DNA of 24,334 bases from Clostridia bacterium (lineage in GTDB: Bacteria; Bacillota; Sulfobacillia; SLMV01). The stretch's first letter is position 1. Every line of letters begins with the position of its first letter. Where the stretch lies: the NCBI GenBank assembly GCA_007136565.1, contig SLGS01000045.1:1-24334 (forward strand), read 5' to 3'. Made by a program: the position numbers and the translations under genes. The notes under the pieces are model-generated. The model was not told the DNA's origin and did not search any database. It saw only the letters and a list, made by a program, of their open reading frames with translations. Below are positions 20,763 through 24,334 of the stretch, in pieces.

Positions 20763-21428
20763 TTGTCCATCGAGCGGAACTCGGGTTTGCCCGGATACGT
20801 AGACACCTTTCTTTTCGATCTCGACGGTACCCTCGTGGATTCCGCCGAGAGGATCAGGAAGACGCTTCGGGCCACCCTGTCCCATTGCCTCGGAGTCGAT
20901 CCCACCCCCGAGGAGATCATCGCGCACACGGGAGTGCCCCTGTGGGACATCATGAGGCAGTACGATCCCGACCGCATCTCCGAACTGGTGGAGTATTATC
21001 GCGAGTACTACGCCGCCATCGGTCCAACGCATGCCTTCGAGGGGATAGTGGAGATCCTTCACCTCCTGAGGTCGAGGAATTGTCCCCTGGCGGTGGTCAC
21101 CACCAAGGGCAGGGAGTCGGCGGAGGATCACCTCAAGGAGGCGGGCCTCGAGGAGTATTTTCCCGTCGTCGTCACCTTCAACGAGGTCTCCCAACCCAAG
21201 CCGGCCAAGGAACCGGTGGAGCTGGCCATCGAAATGCTCGGGTCAGCCCCCGATCGATCCATCATGATAGGAGATTCCGCCGCCGACATTCAGGCGGGCA
21301 GCGGGGCCGGCACCCTCACAGGCTGGGCCCGGTGGGGAACCGACCAGGAACCGGATTTCGACGGGATCGAGCCCGACTATGTTTGGGAGCATCCCGGGGC
21401 CCTGCGCCGGGATATCCCGGACACGTGA
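20763..21428 (+). CDS. HAD-superfamily phosphatase (phosphoglycolate phosphatase/PpaX-like)
   Basis: Cytosolic phosphohydrolase, 221 residues. HAD motif I is FDLDGTLVDS (nucleophile Asp19, acid/base Asp21), motif II the Thr of VVTTKGR, motif III the Lys in SQPKPAKEP, motif IV GDSAADIQAG. The cap inserted after motif I is helical, and the layout matches Gph/PpaX proteins, which act on phosphoglycolate, pyrophosphate or similar small substrates. The substrate cannot be told from sequence. TTG 20763 follows GGAGGAG by about 5 bases. It is the first of three consecutive phosphohydrolase genes, each of a different fold. Confidence 0.85.
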   Translation: MSIERNSGLPGYVDTFLFDLDGTLVDSAERIRKTLRATLSHCLGVDPTPEEIIAHTGVPLWDIMRQYDPDRISELVEYYREYYAAIGPTHAFEGIVEILHLLRSRNCPLAVVTTKGRESAEDHLKEAGLEEYFPVVVTFNEVSQPKPAKEPVELAIEMLGSAPDRSIMIGDSAADIQAGSGAGTLTGWARWGTDQEPDFDGIEPDYVWEHPGALRRDIPDT

Positions 21429-21443
21429 CGCGAGGGGGACCCC

Positions 21444-22127
21444 ATGGACGAAGAATCCCGCATACTCTGTTGTTCCGATATCCACGGGCATCCCCGGGCC
21501 CTCGAACGCGTTCTGGCGGGAGCCGGATGGCGCCCTGGAGTGGACCCCCTGGTCCTCCTGGGGGACTACGTCGATAGGGGACCCTCGCCCCGGGAAACGG
21601 TCGCTCGCCTGCGCACCCTGCTTCGATGCCCGGGCGTCGTCGCCCTGAGGGGCAACCACGAGGAGATGCTCTCGCAGTACCTTCGCGGCGAGATTTCCGC
21701 CGCCCGATACCTCGCCAACGGGGGCGAGACCACCCTGGAGGATTATTCGGGGGATGGCGATGCCCTGGCGAGGGATGCGGACTTCCTATCGGACCTACCG
21801 ATCCACCACGAGACCGCGGATTACATCTTCGTACACGGCGGACTGGTCCCCGGGGTGCCCCTGGAGAGTCAGCGTGAACGGGACATGCTTTGGATCCGCG
21901 GCGATTTCATACGCGACTACCGGGGCAAGTTGGTCGTTTTCGGCCACACGCCCACTACGTCCATCCGGGGCGATTGGGAGATATACTTTGGCGAGGATAA
22001 GATAGGAATCGATACAGGGGTCGCCTACGGGGGATACCTTTCCCTCCTGGAACTTCCCTCGGGGAGAGTCCACCGGGCCCGGGGCGACAACGTTGAATCC
22101 GGGGGGAAATATGAAGATCGATGCTGA
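21444..22127 (+). CDS. Metallophosphoesterase (PP2A-type serine/threonine phosphatase or ApaH-like)
   Basis: A 227-residue calcineurin-like phosphoesterase. All metal-binding motifs are present: SDIHGH (Asp12, His14), LGDYVDRGP (Asp41), LRGNHEEM (Asn71, His72), FVHGGLVPG and VFGHTP. This arrangement occurs in bacterial PrpA/PrpB-like protein phosphatases and in diadenosine tetraphosphatases; the two cannot be separated here. GAGGGGGA precedes ATG 21444. It lies 15 bases after the HAD gene, and its end overlaps the next gene by about 17 bases. Confidence 0.85.
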   Translation: MDEESRILCCSDIHGHPRALERVLAGAGWRPGVDPLVLLGDYVDRGPSPRETVARLRTLLRCPGVVALRGNHEEMLSQYLRGEISAARYLANGGETTLEDYSGDGDALARDADFLSDLPIHHETADYIFVHGGLVPGVPLESQRERDMLWIRGDFIRDYRGKLVVFGHTPTTSIRGDWEIYFGEDKIGIDTGVAYGGYLSLLELPSGRVHRARGDNVESGGKYEDRC

Positions 22128-22746
22128 GCGAGGATCCCGCGTCGTGTTGATTCGCCACGGTCGTACCGCGTGGAACGACCAGGGAAGACTGATGGGTCGA
22201 GCGGATATTCCCCTGGACGAAGTCGGACACGCCCAGGCCCGAGAACTCGTGGAAATCGTGCGCGCCATGGATCCCGCGCGCCTGGTATCCAGCCCCCTGA
22301 TCCGGGCCCGCTCCACGGCGGAACCCCTGGCCCGGGCCACGGGCCTACCCATCGAAGAGGATGATCGCTGGATCGAGGTCGATGTCGGGGAACTGGAGGG
22401 GCTGACCTGGGCGGCCGTGGAGCAGCTCTACCCGGAGTTCGGGGCCCGTTTGCGGCACGAGCCCGGGGATACCGCGCGTCCCGGCGGGGAGAGCGATGCC
22501 CAGCTGCAGGAGAGGTCAGTGGCGGCCCTGGAGGACTGCATGCGCTCCAATCCCGGGGAATGCGTCGTGGTAGTGAGTCACGGGGGTACCATCCGGGCCA
22601 CCCTGGCCTGGGTGCTCGGCGTGCCCCTGGGGGAGAAATGGCGCCTGATGGTCGATAACGCGTCGCTGAGCTCGGTGGAGATGACCTCGCGGGGCCTGGT
22701 GATTCGTTTCGCCAATGTTCCCGCCGGCTTCGTCGACGATCGCTGA
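22111..22746 (+). CDS. Histidine phosphatase (phosphoglycerate mutase-like)
   Basis: A 211-residue member of the histidine phosphatase superfamily. The phospho-accepting histidine is in LIRHGRTAWN (His16), followed by SSPLIRARSTAEPLA and the second catalytic histidine in VVVSHGGTIRATLAWVLG. The spacing fits the cobalamin (CobC-type) or general PhoE-like phosphatase branch rather than glycolytic mutases, but the substrate is unknown. ATG 22111 follows GGGGGGAAAT by a few bases and lies inside the end of the preceding gene; TTG 22093 is an alternative. It is the last of the three phosphohydrolase genes before the tyrS leader. Confidence 0.87.
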   Translation: MKIDAERGSRVVLIRHGRTAWNDQGRLMGRADIPLDEVGHAQARELVEIVRAMDPARLVSSPLIRARSTAEPLARATGLPIEEDDRWIEVDVGELEGLTWAAVEQLYPEFGARLRHEPGDTARPGGESDAQLQERSVAALEDCMRSNPGECVVVVSHGGTIRATLAWVLGVPLGEKWRLMVDNASLSSVEMTSRGLVIRFANVPAGFVDDR

Positions 22747-22775
22747 GTTTCGGCGGCGGGGAGTGCGATCTTCGA

Positions 22776-22805
22776 TTGCGGCATCGACGTCCGTGGGTGT
22801 ATAAT
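22776..22805 (+). promoter_or_regulatory. Sigma-A promoter of tyrS
   Basis: TTGCGG (22776-22781), 18 bases, TATAAT (22800-22805). The -10 is perfect. Transcription would start near 22812, at the beginning of the T-box leader. Confidence 0.7.
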
Positions 22806-22811
22806 CTCGGC

Positions 22812-23052
22812 TATCGAATACTAACAGGCGATGAGGGGAAGATCCCGGTCCAAGGCGGCCCAGAGAGATCGCGGTCGGTGCGAGCGATCCCGCCACGACC
22901 GAGGCGTACATCCCCGAGCCCCACCGCCGAACCTCCCGGGGTCTAGGCGGCGGCGGAACCCCCCGTTACGGGGTCGAGGTGGTCCCCCGCCGGGGGACAA
23001 GCAGGGTGGTACCGCGGTCAATCCGTCCCTGGATTGGGGCGGTTATTTTTTT
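22812..23052 (+). promoter_or_regulatory. Tyrosine T-box leader with intrinsic terminator
   Basis: The T-box sequence AGGGTGGTACCGCGG is at 23003-23017. Upstream are a stem-III hairpin GTCCCCC/GGGGGAC (22982-22998) and a candidate specifier codon UAC (Tyr) at 22907-22909 in the 3' side of Stem I. The UGGU of the T-box would pair with tRNA 3' end ACCA, which fits the A73 discriminator of tRNA-Tyr. The terminator is CCGTCCC (23023-23029) / GGGGCGG (23036-23042) followed by TTATTTTTTT. Uncharged tRNA-Tyr would favour the antiterminator and tyrS expression. Confidence 0.92.
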
Positions 23053-23074
23053 GGAAGAAGAGGTGGTCGGATCA

Positions 23075-24310
23075 GTGGACAAAGCGAGCATTGATCGAGA
23101 AGCGCGCCGCCAGATGGAAATCCTGGTTTCGAATACCGAAGAGGTCGTCAGCGAGGAGGAATTCCTCGACAAGATACGCAGGTCCCTCGAGGAGGAACGC
23201 CCCCTGCGGGTGAAACTCGGGTTGGATCCGTCGGCCCCGGACATACACCTGGGCCACGCCGTGGTGCTTCGCAAGCTCCGGCAATTCCAGGACCTCGGCC
23301 ACACCGTCATCTGCCTGATAGGCGATTTCACGGGCAGGGTGGGGGATCCCTCGGGCGTATCCGAGACCCGTCGGCAGTTGACGGAGGAAGAAGTGCAGGA
23401 GAACGCTAGGACCTATCGGGAGCAGATCTTCAAGATCCTGGATCCCGATAAGACGGTCATGGACTTCAATTCGCGCTGGCTCGGCACCATGGATTTCGGT
23501 GATGTCATTGACCTCGCGTCCCACATCACCGTGGCGCGCATGCTCGAAAGGAATGACTTCGCTCAAAGGCACGCCACCGATCGGGCGATATTCGTCCACG
23601 AGTTCTTCTACCCGCTGATGCAGGGTTACGATTCCGTGGCCCTGGAGGCGGACGTCGAGCTCGGAGGCACCGACCAGAAGTTCAATCTCATTATGGCGAG
23701 GACGATACAGCGCGCCTACGACGTCGAGCCCGAGATCGCCATGCTGATGCCCATCATCGAGGGTACCGATGGCGTTCGCAAGATGTCCAAGAGCCTCGAT
23801 AACTACGTCGGGGTAACCGAGGCTCCCGAGGAGATGTTCGGGAAAATCATGTCCCTCCCCGACGAATTGATTTGCCGTTACTTCCGCCTCCTCACGGACA
23901 GGGCGGCCGATGACATAGATCGGCTCGAGGCCCAGCTCAAAGACGGCGACATCAATCCCCGGGACGCCAAAGAAGACCTCGGGATCACCCTAGTGTCCGA
24001 CTACTGGGATGAGGAGAGCGCCCGCCGGGCGGCGGAGGCCTTCCGGAGTGTCTTCTCTGGCGGCGGACTCCCCGAGGATATGCCGGTGCTGGAATGCTCC
24101 GCCCTCGTGGACGAGGAAGGAAGCGCGTGGATCGTCGCCATGGTGGCCGAGGCGGGTTTCGCCTCCAGTAATAGCGAGGCTCGTAGGCTCGTCACCCAGG
24201 GCGCCGTATCCATCGATGGCGAGAAGATCGAGGATCCCAAGGCCCGGGTCATCCCGAGTCCGGGAGCGGTCCTGAGGGTCGGCCGCAGGCGTTTTTGTCG
24301 CCTGGGATAG
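23075..24310 (+). CDS. tyrS: Tyrosyl-tRNA synthetase (TyrRS2-like)
   Basis: Class I aminoacyl-tRNA synthetase charging tRNA-Tyr with tyrosine, cytosolic dimer. The 411-residue product has the HIGH-type motif in PSAPDIHLGHAV (His58, His61), the KMSKS motif at about residues 236-240, and typical internal segments LIGDFTGRVGDPSG, ETRRQLTEEEVQENARTY and QGYDSVALEADVELGGTDQK. The C-terminal S4-like RNA-binding domain is SSNSEARRLVTQGAVSIDGE. The pattern fits the second subgroup of bacterial TyrRS (TyrZ-like). GTG 23075 is the start: GAGGTGG ends 8 bases before it; the frame is open further upstream but that lies in the T-box terminator. It ends 24 bases before the window edge. Confidence 0.96.
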   Translation: MDKASIDREARRQMEILVSNTEEVVSEEEFLDKIRRSLEEERPLRVKLGLDPSAPDIHLGHAVVLRKLRQFQDLGHTVICLIGDFTGRVGDPSGVSETRRQLTEEEVQENARTYREQIFKILDPDKTVMDFNSRWLGTMDFGDVIDLASHITVARMLERNDFAQRHATDRAIFVHEFFYPLMQGYDSVALEADVELGGTDQKFNLIMARTIQRAYDVEPEIAMLMPIIEGTDGVRKMSKSLDNYVGVTEAPEEMFGKIMSLPDELICRYFRLLTDRAADDIDRLEAQLKDGDINPRDAKEDLGITLVSDYWDEESARRAAEAFRSVFSGGGLPEDMPVLECSALVDEEGSAWIVAMVAEAGFASSNSEARRLVTQGAVSIDGEKIEDPKARVIPSPGAVLRVGRRRFCRLG

Positions 24311-24334
24311 GCAGCAAAGTGGTATGGAATAGAC

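Noticed and set aside
24286..24304. CAGGCG/CGCCTG hairpin at the end of tyrS
   Set aside because: The T-run is in the loop and not after the stem, and the element is inside the coding region, so it is not a terminator.

Overview
This window is a GC-rich bacterial chromosome segment in which every convincing gene lies on the + strand. TTG and GTG starts are frequent, intergenic gaps are short and many genes overlap by ATGA or TAATG. The gene order is of the Bacillota (Firmicutes) type: atpC, two flhO/flhP-like rod/hook genes, fabZ; then a comF-like gene, flgM, flgN, flgK, flgL, fliW, csrA, flagellin, flaG, fliD, fliS, fliT, hpf. A SAM-I riboswitch, a tyrosine T-box and a c-di-GMP-I riboswitch support the same reading. 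A deep-branching, high-GC Bacillota lineage or a flagellated neighbour phylum is the best guess. No sporulation gene, mobile element, CRISPR array, tRNA or rRNA was seen.

Layout. 1-339: end of atpC with its terminator. 340-2294: a c-di-GMP-I riboswitch with its own terminator leading flhO/flgF-like and flhP/flgG-like genes. 2295-3327: fabZ overlapping a YhhY-type acetyltransferase. 3373-4834: sigma-A promoter, SAM-I riboswitch and metK. 4890-14613: late-flagellar block. It starts with a ComF-like zinc-finger protein lacking the phosphoribosyltransferase motifs, then the anti-sigma factor FlgM, chaperone FlgN, junction proteins FlgK and FlgL, the FliW-CsrA-flagellin regulatory module, FlaG, the FliD cap and four small genes that include FliS and FliT. 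14723-15253: long-form hpf behind a sigma-H-like promoter. 15353-17236: two proteins of unknown role (a degenerate nucleotidyltransferase-like protein and a protein resembling a free-standing LeuA regulatory domain). 17327-19404: a possible 25-residue hydrophobic peptide, a membrane HD-GYP phosphodiesterase and a DUF5317 membrane protein. 19463-20649: LiaF-like protein and dCMP deaminase. 20763-22746: three phosphohydrolase genes of three unrelated folds. 22776-24310: promoter, tyrosine T-box and tyrS.

How it fits together. The flagellar block holds the checkpoint parts for filament assembly: FlgM holding sigma-28, FlgN/FliS/FliT-type chaperones, and FliW/CsrA feedback on flagellin translation. 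The flagellin leader carries a hairpin with GGA in its loop and a GGA-containing Shine-Dalgarno, the layout expected of a CsrA target. Cyclic di-GMP appears twice: as the ligand of the riboswitch before the rod genes (predicted OFF switch) and as the likely substrate of the HD-GYP protein.

The most unusual observations are: a related beta-rich insert apparently shared by flagellin and the FliD cap, the flagellin copy in DNA of different codon texture; GC-rich hairpins without T-tracts whose loops contain the TAG stop codon at three probable transcription-unit ends; a hairpin that would mask the fabZ Shine-Dalgarno; the reduced ComF-like protein; and the two uncharacterised proteins after hpf.
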